A DNA stretch of 64,000 nt from Clostridium paridis (lineage in GTDB: Bacteria; Bacillota; Clostridia; Clostridiales; Clostridiaceae), in NCBI RefSeq assembly GCF_016765615.1, contig NZ_JAESWA010000029.1, forward strand, positions 62,001 through 126,000. The letters run 5' to 3'. The notes under the pieces were generated by a model. The model saw nothing but the letters and a program-made list of their open reading frames with translations, did no database searches and had not been told where the DNA came from. Below are positions 26,992 to 34,780 of the stretch, piece by piece. How positions within the stretch are numbered: position 1 is the stretch's first letter; each line of letters begins with the position of its first letter. The position numbers and the translations under genes are program-made.

Positions 26992-27537
26992 CTAAAATTT
27001 AATCATTTTAATTACGTAGATTACCAATACTACTACAACTATAGCAATTATTGTTTTGAAGATCATAGATATTGGACTTGAGTGATATCCAAAAAAACCT
27101 GTAGAGTAATTTGAATGATATCCACTTCCTATGAATGGTATCCAAGCCCAAAAACTACTTCTGCCTCCAGAACCGCTATAATTCTTGTTATTATTTGAAC
27201 TACTACTCTCAGTACTTTGAGTACTATTATCTTTTGGTTTGCTATTAGTAAATCCTCCTGTCTTATATCCACCTGAAGATGAACTAGGACTACTAGAAGA
27301 ACTTGATTTGTATTTTGATGGAGAACTTCCACCACTTGAAAATGAACCTGATTTATATCCACTTGAAGAGGATTTTGATGAACTGGATTTAAATGAACCG
27401 CTTTTTCCTTTAGCATAGACAACAGAACCTTTAATTCCACTGTTTAAAATATTTCCAACATCAAGTGATATTGAAGTAAAAATAAAAATGAAAGTCAAAA
27501 TAGTTGTTATAATCAGATTACGTTTTTTATTCTTAAT
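26992..27537 (-). CDS. Ser/Gly-rich signal-peptide membrane protein, probable AUU start
   Basis: Unrecognised protein of about 181 residues if translation starts at ATT 27537. Read from there it begins with a textbook signal sequence, basic 'KNKKRN' followed by 'LIITTILTFIFIFTSI'. A very Ser/Gly/Lys-rich low-complexity stretch follows (about 45-130, repeats like 'SSSSGYKSG'), then 'WAWIPFIGSGY', and a C-terminal membrane helix ('IFKTIIAIVVVVLVIYVIKMI'). The only conventional in-frame start, TTG 27498, would remove the basic part and has no ribosome binding site. GGGGGTGAG at 27541-27549 sits correctly for ATT 27537, and there is no ATG, GTG or TTG between it and the upstream in-frame stop. 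First gene of the pspA cluster. Confidence 0.72.
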   Translation of the reverse strand: MKNKKRNLIITTILTFIFIFTSISLDVGNILNSGIKGSVVYAKGKSGSFKSSSSKSSSSGYKSGSFSSGGSSPSKYKSSSSSSPSSSSGGYKTGGFTNSKPKDNSTQSTESSSSNNNKNYSGSGGRSSFWAWIPFIGSGYHSNYSTGFFGYHSSPISMIFKTIIAIVVVVLVIYVIKMIKF

Positions 27538-27994
27538 AAGCTCACCCCCGAAATAGCATTTACTGAAAGAATTAGTCTATGTAAGTATTATATAGTATAT
27601 AATACCACTTAACAAGTTAATAAATAAATCATTTTAGGTTATTTAATAATGAATAAAATCAAAATTTAAAAATAACTCTCATATACTCTATCAATCTAAG
27701 TATTTCTTGAAATTCCTAACTAATTCAAAAAGTTATAAATATTTATTTTATATATAATGCATTAAAGAATTTACATGTCGCTTCACCTAAGAGTTACTCC
27801 GTGAGATGTAGCATAATTTTTGCATTATATTTATATCTAAAATTATAGCATAAGAAATTAGTATAATCCAAGGGAACAAAAGTATTATATTATTAAATAA
27901 TAGGGTGATAAATATTATTAATTGTAATAAAATAAAAGGTGATTTAAAATATTAGTGTGACTTTATTTATTATTGAAAAGTTTGGAGTGGTATT
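27538..27994. other. Intergenic region between divergent genes
   Basis: About 457 bp of very A/T-rich sequence between the Ser-rich protein gene (minus) and the S1-domain gene (plus). It holds repeat R2 copy A (27751-27830) and must hold both promoters, but I could not pick either with confidence. No open frame with a ribosome binding site is visible apart from the start region of the Ser-rich gene. Confidence 0.6.
27751..27830. repeat. Dispersed palindromic repeat R2, copy A (long form)
   Basis: Outer arms ATATAATGCA (27752-27761) and TGCATTATAT (27821-27830), perfect over 10 bp, and inner partial stem TTACAT/ATGTA. It is related to copies at 45222-45288 and 53271-53336 but has about 13-15 extra bases in the centre. 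Confidence 0.85.
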
Positions 27995-29146
27995 ATGAAT
28001 AATGAAGAAAATAACTCAATGTCAATGGGTGAATTACTTAAAGATTATGATGTAAAGCGCCTTAATAAAGGGGATATAATATCAGGTGAAGTTATATCTG
28101 TAAGCCAAGATGAGGTAATGGTTAATATAAACTATTATAAGGATGGAATTATAAAAAAAGAAGAGGTATCTTATGAGGACTTTTCTATAAGCGAATTGTT
28201 AAAAGCTCAAGATAAAATAAAAGTAATGATTTTAAGCTTAGATGATGGAGAAGGAAATGTAGTGTTATCTAAGAAAAGAGCCGATGAAATATTGGTTTGG
28301 GATGAGATTAGTGATTCCTTTGAAACTAAAAAATCATTAAATGTAACAGTAAAAGAAGAAGTTAAGGGTGGACTTGTAGCAAGCTACAAAGGAATAAGAA
28401 TATTCTTACCTGCGTCACAAGTTTCAAGAAAGAGAGAAAGCAATATTGCAACTCTAATAGGTAAGCAATTAGAAGTTAGAATAATAGAGTTTAATAAAAG
28501 AGAAAAAAATATAGTTGCGTCTAGAAGAGTTATAGAAGAAGAAGCTTATAATGAAAATAAAAAAGCTATTTGGAATTCACTTAAGAAGGGTGAGAAAAGA
28601 GAAGGAAAAGTCACAAGAATTGTTAAATTTGGAGCATTTGTTGATATCGGAGGAATTGAAGGCTTAATTCATTTGTCTGATTTATCATGGGGAAGAGTCA
28701 ATAGAGCAGAAGAAGTAGTTTCAGAAGGAGAAACAGTTGAGGTTTTTGTTGGTGATTTTGATGTAGAGAAAGAAAGACTTTCACTAATACTAAAAGATGT
28801 CAAAAAAGATCCTTGGCAAGATACAGCTACAACATTAAAGATAAATGATGTAGTTAGTGGAAAAGTTATTAAGTTTACTAGCTTCGGTGCATTTGTAGAA
28901 TTATTTCCAGGAGTTGAAGGATTAGTTCATATATCAGAAATATCTGAGGAGAACATTGCAAAAGCTTCTGATGTGTTAACAATTGGTCAAGAAATTAAGG
29001 TTAAGATTCTTGATGTAAACTTAAATGATAAAAAGATAAGTTTAAGCATAAAAGATGCAGCTGAAAAATCAAGAGAATATGAAAAATTCAATGATACTTT
29101 TGAAGGGGAAAGTTTAGCAAATCTTTTCAAAGATTTTAAGTTTTAA
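27995..29146 (+). CDS. S1 RNA-binding-domain protein (ribosomal protein S1 homolog)
   Basis: Protein of 383 residues composed of four S1 domains at about 17-83, 100-168, 187-256 and 273-345. Domains three and four carry the clearest motifs, 'GEGLIHLSDLSW'-like 'GIEGLIHLSDLSWG' and 'GVEGLVHISEIS'. Firmicutes have short S1-like proteins of this size that may assist mRNA binding or other RNA functions but are not strict equivalents of the six-domain E. coli S1. No IspH fusion, which some clostridia have, is present here. The start ATG 27995 follows GGAGTGG. A terminator follows. Confidence 0.88.
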   Translation: MNNEENNSMSMGELLKDYDVKRLNKGDIISGEVISVSQDEVMVNINYYKDGIIKKEEVSYEDFSISELLKAQDKIKVMILSLDDGEGNVVLSKKRADEILVWDEISDSFETKKSLNVTVKEEVKGGLVASYKGIRIFLPASQVSRKRESNIATLIGKQLEVRIIEFNKREKNIVASRRVIEEEAYNENKKAIWNSLKKGEKREGKVTRIVKFGAFVDIGGIEGLIHLSDLSWGRVNRAEEVVSEGETVEVFVGDFDVEKERLSLILKDVKKDPWQDTATTLKINDVVSGKVIKFTSFGAFVELFPGVEGLVHISEISEENIAKASDVLTIGQEIKVKILDVNLNDKKISLSIKDAAEKSREYEKFNDTFEGESLANLFKDFKF

Positions 29147-29153
29147 ATAAAAT

Positions 29154-29178
29154 AAAAAAGAGGCTTAGCCTCTTTTTT
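29154..29178. terminator. Bidirectional terminator
   Basis: Stem AAAAAAGAGGC / GCCTCTTTTTT with a TTA loop between the convergent S1-domain and pyruvate kinase genes. Confidence 0.9.
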
Positions 29179-29191
29179 ATTTTTAAAATTA

Positions 29192-30610
29192 TTATAGCTT
29201 TTCAATCTTAAGCATATTAGTTCCACCAACGTGGGTTGTAGGCATTCCTGCTGCTACTAATATGTTATCACCTTTTTCAGCTAAATTAAGTCTAAGAGCA
29301 CTTTCTCTAGCTTCATTGATTATGTCATCAGTTGTATTAAACATTTCACATAACTCAGGTATTATCCCAAAGTTAAGTGATAAACTCCTTCTAACATTTT
29401 CATATGGAGTTATTGCAACAATTGGACATCTAGGTTTATATTTAGAAATTAATCGTGCAGTAGCCCCGCTTTTAGTTGCAGCAACTATAGCCTTAGTAGG
29501 TAATATATTTGCTGTTCTTGAAGCTGTATAACTTATAGCATCCTCAAATGCTGATAAAGATGGTTCCCTTAGGTCTGAAGTAAAGCCCACATAGTCAAAA
29601 TTTGCTTCAGCTTCCAATGCTATTCTACTCATTGTTCTAGCAGCTTCAAGAGGATAAGCACCAGCTGCACTTTCTCCAGAAAGCATAATAGCATCTGTAC
29701 CATCAAAAATAGCATTACAGATATCACAGGCTTCAGCTCTTGTAGGTCTAGAGTTTTTAATCATTGAGTCTAACATTTGAGTAGCTGTAATTACAACCTT
29801 GCCAGCTGCATTACATTTTTTTATTATTTGCTTTTGTAATATAGGAACTCTTTCTATAGGAATCTCAACACCCATATCACCTCTTGCAACCATAACGCCA
29901 TCAGTCACTTGAATAATTTCATCAATATTATCCACACCTTCTTGGCTTTCTATTTTAGCAATTAGTTTGATTTTTTCACCATTGTTTTCATTAAGTAATT
30001 TTCTAGCTTCTACTATATCTTCAGCCTTTCTTACAAAAGATATTGCAAAGAAGTCAACCTCTTCTTTACATCCAAAGACAATATCAGCCTTATCTTTATC
30101 TGTAAGAGCTGGAAGTTTAATTTTTACATAAGGAACATTAACTCCTTTATGGCTCTTTATTTCCCCACCAATAATTACTTCAGTTATTATTTCTTTGTCA
30201 CGAACTTCTAAAACCTTAAACTCAAGAAGCCCATCATCTACAAGAATTGTACCTCCAACTTGTATATCCTTATATAATTCTTCATAGGAGATAGAACATT
30301 TTGTATTATCTCCTAAAATTTCATCTGAGCAAAAAAATGAAAATTTATCTCCTCTTTTTAATTTTGCTACATCATTAACAAAATTATGAGTTCTTATTTT
30401 AGGGCCTTTAATATCAAGAAGGATACCTGTAGGAGTAGATAATTCATCTCTTAAATTTTTTAGTATATTGATATTCTTTCTGTGATCATCTTGTGTTCCG
30501 TGAGAACAGTTGAGTCTTGCTACGCTCATTCCAATTTTAATAAATTCCCTTAATATTTCTTCGTTATTAGATGCCGGTCCAATTGTAAAAATCATTTTTG
30601 TTTTTTGCAT
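29192..30610 (-). CDS. pyk: Pyruvate kinase
   Basis: Glycolytic enzyme converting phosphoenolpyruvate and ADP to pyruvate and ATP; 472 residues. Signatures seen are the N-terminal 'TKMIFTIGPASN' and 'ARLNCSHGT', the metal/potassium-site region 'IKGPKIRTH', the active-site 'KLIAKIESQEGVDNIDEII' with 'DGVMVARGDMGVEI', and 'ATQMLDSMIKNSRPTRAE'. It stops after the allosteric domain and lacks the extra C-terminal PEP-utiliser-like domain that Bacillus pyruvate kinase has. ATG 30610 follows GAGAGGTG; the frame opens upstream at 30643 without a site. No phosphofructokinase gene is next to it, although pfk-pyk pairing is common in Firmicutes. Confidence 0.96.
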   Translation of the reverse strand: MQKTKMIFTIGPASNNEEILREFIKIGMSVARLNCSHGTQDDHRKNINILKNLRDELSTPTGILLDIKGPKIRTHNFVNDVAKLKRGDKFSFFCSDEILGDNTKCSISYEELYKDIQVGGTILVDDGLLEFKVLEVRDKEIITEVIIGGEIKSHKGVNVPYVKIKLPALTDKDKADIVFGCKEEVDFFAISFVRKAEDIVEARKLLNENNGEKIKLIAKIESQEGVDNIDEIIQVTDGVMVARGDMGVEIPIERVPILQKQIIKKCNAAGKVVITATQMLDSMIKNSRPTRAEACDICNAIFDGTDAIMLSGESAAGAYPLEAARTMSRIALEAEANFDYVGFTSDLREPSLSAFEDAISYTASRTANILPTKAIVAATKSGATARLISKYKPRCPIVAITPYENVRRSLSLNFGIIPELCEMFNTTDDIINEARESALRLNLAEKGDNILVAAGMPTTHVGGTNMLKIEKL

Positions 30611-30791
30611 AAAAACACCTCTCAGATTAATTATAATATTCACAGGATTATTTATCTAAGACTACTAAAAGTTATAAAAATGAACATAATATGTATTTAA
30701 GCAGCCTTTTTATCTGACGTAAATTATGGTATGCTTTTTACAAAGAATATATTTATATTCTAGCATATTTTCATTGAAAGGAAGTATAAAA

Positions 30792-32252
30792 ATGAGAGTT
30801 TTAGACGCAATTGAACCAAAAAATGTTTTTTATTATTTTGAGGAGATTTCAAAAATACCTAGAGGGTCAGGAAATGAGAAGGCAATAAGTGACTACTTAT
30901 TGAATTTTGGTAAATCCTTAGGACTTGAAAGTATTCAAGATTCTGCTTTAAATGTAATTATAAAAAAGCCAGCTACTAAGGGGTATGAAAATGCACCTAC
31001 AGTAATAATTCAAGGACATATGGATATGGTATGCGAAAAAAATAAGGATACAATACATGACTTTGAAAAAGATCCAATTAAGCTAAGAATTGAAGGAGAC
31101 TATGTTTATGCAACAGGAACTACTCTTGGAGCAGATGATGGAATAGCAGTTGCATATGCATTAGCTATATTAGCATCAAAAGACATTGCGCATCCAGCAT
31201 TAGAGGTATTAATTACAACTGATGAAGAAAGAGGTATGGGTGGTGCTATGGCTGTAGATAGCAAGAATCTTAGCGGTAAAATACTTCTTAATATTGACTC
31301 AGAAGAAGAAGGAAAATTATTAGTATCTTGTGCAGGCGGAGCTAAAGCAAACGTTACCTCAAAAATTGAATGGACTGAAGCTAAAAAAGATGGAAGTCTT
31401 TTAGAAATATCAGTTAGAGGATTAAAAGGCGGACACTCTGGTCAAGAAATAGACAAAGGAAGAGGAAATGCAAATAAATTGGCTGGAAGAATACTTATGG
31501 ATCTTCTAGGTAAGGTTGATTTTAATATTGTTTCCTTAAATGGAGGAGCAAAGGATAACGCAATCCCAAGAGAAATAGATGCAGAAATATATGTTTCTAA
31601 CGCTGATATTTCTTTAGTTAAGGAAAGAGTTGCAGAATTTAATAAGATATTTAAAAATGAATTAAGTGCTCAAGATCCTGATGTAAATGTTTCTGTTGTT
31701 GAGTCTAATAAAGAGATAAAAAATGTGTTTGATGCAGAATCTACAAATAGAGCAGTAAAACTTCTATATTTAATGCCTAATGGTATTCAAACTATGAGCA
31801 TGAATATAAAAGATTTAGTAGAAAGCTCGCTAAACTTAGGAGTTGTAGTTACTGATGATAAAGCAGTAAGTTATAGCTTAGCACTTAGAAGTTCAGTAGC
31901 ATCTCTTAAGGATGAAATAATAAATCAGGTAAAAGTTTTAGCTGATAGTTTAGGAGCAGAAACAGAAATATCTGGTTATTACCCTGAATGGCAATATAGA
32001 GAAGAATCAAAAATTAGAAATCTTAGTGAAAAGATTTATGTTGAAATGACAGGAGAAAAACCAGAAATAATTGCTATACATGCAGGTTTAGAATGTGGAT
32101 TATTTATGGAGAAACTTGGAGATGATATGGATATGATTAGTTTTGGACCAAATTTATATGACATTCATACTCCAGATGAACATATGAGTATTTCATCCGT
32201 AAAAAGATTCTGGGAATATCTAATCAGAGTATTAGGAGAAATAAAAGAATAA
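30792..32252 (+). CDS. pepD: Aminoacyl-histidine dipeptidase (peptidase D, M20 family)
   Basis: Cytoplasmic zinc dipeptidase of 486 residues. The M20 metal-binding motifs are clear: 'IQGHMDMVCEKN', 'TTLGADDGIAVAYAL' and 'ITTDEERGMGGA'; the lid/dimerisation domain follows, with 'LKGGHSGQEIDKGRGNANK'. The C-terminal 'IHAGLECGLFMEK' supplies the late ligands. It hydrolyses a range of dipeptides, especially Xaa-His. ATG 30792 follows AAAGGAAG, the frame being open upstream to 30726 without a site. Single-gene unit. Confidence 0.94.
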   Translation: MRVLDAIEPKNVFYYFEEISKIPRGSGNEKAISDYLLNFGKSLGLESIQDSALNVIIKKPATKGYENAPTVIIQGHMDMVCEKNKDTIHDFEKDPIKLRIEGDYVYATGTTLGADDGIAVAYALAILASKDIAHPALEVLITTDEERGMGGAMAVDSKNLSGKILLNIDSEEEGKLLVSCAGGAKANVTSKIEWTEAKKDGSLLEISVRGLKGGHSGQEIDKGRGNANKLAGRILMDLLGKVDFNIVSLNGGAKDNAIPREIDAEIYVSNADISLVKERVAEFNKIFKNELSAQDPDVNVSVVESNKEIKNVFDAESTNRAVKLLYLMPNGIQTMSMNIKDLVESSLNLGVVVTDDKAVSYSLALRSSVASLKDEIINQVKVLADSLGAETEISGYYPEWQYREESKIRNLSEKIYVEMTGEKPEIIAIHAGLECGLFMEKLGDDMDMISFGPNLYDIHTPDEHMSISSVKRFWEYLIRVLGEIKE

Positions 32253-32333
32253 TATTTATTAATCAATAAATATTATTGACCAACTAGAAAACTAAGTTAT
32301 AATATAAATTAAGTAAACTTAGGAGGGATAAAT

Positions 32334-32513
32334 ATGGATATTAATGAAAAAGTATTAGAGACTTTAAGAAATTCAGGTGAAGCTTTAAAAGGTGGAGAAA
32401 TTGCTGAAAAATCCGGATTAGACAAAAAAGATGTCGACAAAGCACTTAAGACATTAAAAGCAGAAGGAAAAATAAATTCACCAAAAAGATGTTATTATGG
32501 AATAGCAGAATAA
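32334..32513 (+). CDS. Small winged-helix-like DNA-binding protein
   Basis: Short gene of 59 codons with a strong ribosome binding site (TTAGGAGGGATAAAT before ATG 32334). The product starts 'MDINEKVLETLRNSGE', then 'GGEIAEKSGLDKKDVDKALK' like a helix-turn-helix, then 'AEGKINSPKRCYYGIAE' like a wing. This is a minimal winged helix of the kind found in MarR- or replication-initiator-type proteins. Similar 60-residue proteins are frequent in clostridia and their role is unknown. It is flanked by a strong terminator downstream. Confidence 0.8.
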   Translation: MDINEKVLETLRNSGEALKGGEIAEKSGLDKKDVDKALKTLKAEGKINSPKRCYYGIAE

Positions 32514-32524
32514 GAAGAATTATA

Positions 32525-32560
32525 AAAAAATAAGTTTGGATTTTTCCAAACTTATTTTTT
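32525..32560 (+). terminator. Rho-independent terminator
   Basis: Perfect 16-bp stem AAAAAATAAGTTTGGA / TCCAAACTTATTTTTT with a 4-base T loop. Confidence 0.92.
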
Positions 32561-32884
32561 ATTTGGAATTCATAGATATTATGGATTTATTAGAATTTTC
32601 TAAGACTAAAAAGAATAATAAGAGGATTGTCAATATTTCTATCAAATGTCCCTAAAATAATTAATTTAGGAATTTTGTAGAGTTTTTAGGGAAAAGATAT
32701 AATAATTGTGTAGATAATACTTAGAAATTTTTAGAGTTTTTAAGCTTGACCTAAGTTACATAATTTCATATAATAATAAAGTGAGTTGTTTTCATGAAAA
32801 CTTTGGAAGATTTGTTTATGAAAATGTTTACTTAGGGAGATTATAAATTATAGGGTATTTACCAATTAGGAGAGGGGAAAGTGT
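32561..32884 (+). other. Intergenic region before the NlpC/P60 gene
   Basis: About 324 bp. The first half contains a possible weak hairpin (TCCCTAAAA near 32647 with TTTTTAGGGA near 32685-32694) and no gene. A promoter lies at 32746-32774, and a leader of roughly 100 bases runs to the start codon at 32885. Confidence 0.6.
32746..32774 (+). promoter_or_regulatory. Sigma-A-type promoter of the NlpC/P60 gene
   Basis: TTGACC (32746-32751), 17-bp spacer, TATAAT (32769-32774). A perfect 14-bp palindrome GTTTTCATGAAAAC lies at 32788-32801, near the expected transcript start, and could be an operator or a small hairpin in the leader. Confidence 0.75.
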
Positions 32885-33490
32885 ATGAATCAGAAGCGTA
32901 AAACTATTACTAAAGCATTGCTTTTAACAGTAGCTTTGCTTACGGCAACAAGTTTTAAGGCCATGAAACCAAAAGCTGACACCACAGGAAATTCAACTCA
33001 AGGGGTAGTTTTAAAAACTAGTCAGTTAAAAGTTAAAAAAACTATCGTTTCACCAAAGAAGGAAGAGGGAACAAGTTCAACAAGTTCTAGTTATGTAGCA
33101 TCAAGAGGGGATAGTGGAAGCGGTGCAGGAAGCAGTGTTGTTTCTTATGCGTATAATTTTATCGGAAGACCATATGTTTTTGGAGCAGCAGGTCCAAGAA
33201 GTTTTGACTGCTCAGGATTAACAATGTATGTGTTCGCGAAATTTGGGTACTCATTACCACACTACACTGGATCACAATTTTCAATGGGAGTTCCAGTATC
33301 TAGGTCAAATTTAAGACCAGGGGATTTGGTATTCTTTAACACTTATGGTTCAATAAGTCACGTGGGTATTTATGTTGGAGGAGGAGATTTTCTTCATGCA
33401 CCTTCATCAGGAAAAACTGTTACTGTAAGTTCGTTAAATGAAGCTTATTACTCAAGCAGATATGCTGGAGCAAGAAGAATAATAAGATAA
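32885..33490 (+). CDS. Secreted NlpC/P60 peptidoglycan hydrolase
   Basis: Exported protein of 201 residues. Signal peptide at about 1-31 ('KALLLTVALLTATSFKAMKPKA'), then a Ser/Lys-rich linker to about residue 80, then a C-terminal NlpC/P60 domain. The catalytic Cys109 ('FDCSGL'), His159 ('SISHVGIY') and third polar residue His171 ('FLHAPSSG') are all present. These enzymes are D,L-endopeptidases that cut peptide stems in the cell wall. There is no SH3 or LysM targeting domain. The long leader and the promoter/palindrome upstream suggest dedicated control. Start ATG follows AGGAGAGGGG. Confidence 0.93.
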   Translation: MNQKRKTITKALLLTVALLTATSFKAMKPKADTTGNSTQGVVLKTSQLKVKKTIVSPKKEEGTSSTSSSYVASRGDSGSGAGSSVVSYAYNFIGRPYVFGAAGPRSFDCSGLTMYVFAKFGYSLPHYTGSQFSMGVPVSRSNLRPGDLVFFNTYGSISHVGIYVGGGDFLHAPSSGKTVTVSSLNEAYYSSRYAGARRIIR

Positions 33491-33559
33491 TTATAACTAA
33501 AGTGATTTTGTAGTTATATAAATTAATGTGAATTAAAAAGGGGTTTCCTTTTAAATAGT

Positions 33560-33600
33560 TAAGCTTGAATATTTGAAAAATATTCAAGCTTATTTTTTTT
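33560..33600 (+). terminator. Rho-independent terminator
   Basis: Perfect 15-bp stem TAAGCTTGAATATTT / AAATATTCAAGCTTA with a 3-base loop followed by eight T's. Confidence 0.92.
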
Positions 33601-33671
33601 ACTCTGTATATATCATATTTTACTAATTAACATAATAATATTTAAGGAAGATTGATTTTGGAGGTGGTGTT

Positions 33672-34370
33672 ATGAGATATACACGGTACAATTATAAAAA
33701 GAAGAGTAATAAAGGAGCAAGATCATTTGGCTATGTTATTACAATAGTTATAATTGCCTTAGTTATAGGGACTGCAATTGCTAATGCTATTTTTGGTGGA
33801 GGGTTCTCTTTTCCTAAAGGTTTTAACCTGATTAAAAAAAGTAGTTCAGCAAATGCAAGTAATGGGGATGCTAAAAGCTATAAGAATTTCGAAATAGTAC
33901 AGTGTGGTTATTATAGCAAAGAAGAAAATGCGATAGATATCCAAAATAAAATAAAAGATCAAGTTCCAGTATATGTTGTTAAAGATGATAGTAAATTCAG
34001 AGTAATTGCAGGTATTTACCAAGTGGGAAAAGGTGATGAAGTAAAAAATAAATTAGATGGTTTAGGAGTAAATGCAATTAAGTTAAAAATAAATATAAAT
34101 GGATCAGATTATTATGATTCGCTAATTGGTGGTATAGTTGATGGATATCTAAAGATGATAAATAGTATAAATGATTCATCAGTTAAAAGTGTTAATACTG
34201 ATGAATTTAAGAAATGGGCATCTGCTTTTGAAGAAAAGGGAGATAAAGCAAAAGAAATCAAGGATATAAAGACACATATAGCAAGTCTTCCTAATGATTT
34301 TACTAAGGATAAAATCCAAGGTGAAATGGAATTTTTAGATAAGTTAATAGAACCATACAAAAGCAACTAA
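33672..34370 (+). CDS. SPOR-domain membrane protein
   Basis: Bitopic membrane protein of 232 residues with a basic, short cytoplasmic N terminus ('RYTRYNYKKKSNKG'), one membrane helix (about 20-43) and a SPOR domain at about 70-140 ('IVQCGYYSKEENAIDIQNKI', 'FRVIAGIYQVGKGDEVKNKL'). A helical C-terminal region follows. SPOR domains bind denuded glycan strands at division or sporulation septa. The gene precedes the maf-mreB block. The ATG follows TTGGAGGTGGTGTT. Confidence 0.88.
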   Translation: MRYTRYNYKKKSNKGARSFGYVITIVIIALVIGTAIANAIFGGGFSFPKGFNLIKKSSSANASNGDAKSYKNFEIVQCGYYSKEENAIDIQNKIKDQVPVYVVKDDSKFRVIAGIYQVGKGDEVKNKLDGLGVNAIKLKININGSDYYDSLIGGIVDGYLKMINSINDSSVKSVNTDEFKKWASAFEEKGDKAKEIKDIKTHIASLPNDFTKDKIQGEMEFLDKLIEPYKSN

Positions 34371-34392
34371 TACAATATCTTTAGAATAGATG

Positions 34393-34433
34393 AGACACCT
34401 CTAGAATAAGATTAATTTCTAGAGGTGTCTTTA
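34393..34433 (+). terminator. Rho-independent terminator
   Basis: Perfect 14-bp stem AGACACCTCTAGAA / TTCTAGAGGTGTCT with a 10-base A/T loop and a following TTT. Confidence 0.85.
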
Positions 34434-34780
34434 TTGATAAAATATACTTAAAAAATGAACATTACAGGCCTAAATGGTATAAAAAGGAATATCATTCATA
34501 TGCAAGATGTAAAAAGGTTTCAATACGGTTAAAAATTCCTTAAAATAGAGAAACTCACTTGTATAAAATATTTATAAATGTTAAACTATATTAGGTAAAT
34601 TACTGTAAAAATGCTTATACATAAAGGGATTTTGACCTTGAATTGTTATAAAAGTTATATTTTTGTCAATAATATTTACCATAGGTAGAGTATAGACTTC
34701 TTTAAATTATATATTTGGTTGGATAATTTAAAAAAGTGTAGACCGTATTAAAACCAATATCTGTTTAGGAGGTGATGAAG
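34434..34780 (+). other. Intergenic region upstream of maf
   Basis: About 347 bp of A/T-rich sequence without an open frame. It carries a candidate promoter, TTGACC (34632-34637), 18-bp spacer, TATATT (34656-34661), and the maf ribosome binding site AGGAGGTG (34767-34774). I see no riboswitch fold or repeat in it. Confidence 0.6.

Noticed and set aside
27129-27440. Minus-strand open frame of 103 codons in the Ser-rich gene
   Set aside because: It is an alternative frame of a low-complexity Ser/Gly-rich coding region, which stays open by composition alone.
27498-27498. TTG start for the Ser-rich protein
   Set aside because: No ribosome binding site and it would cut off the basic part of an otherwise perfect signal peptide; ATT 27537 fits better.
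32640-32700. Possible riboswitch upstream of the NlpC/P60 gene
   Set aside because: Only a weak long-loop hairpin is visible, it lies upstream of the promoter at 32746-32774, and no known aptamer core could be matched.
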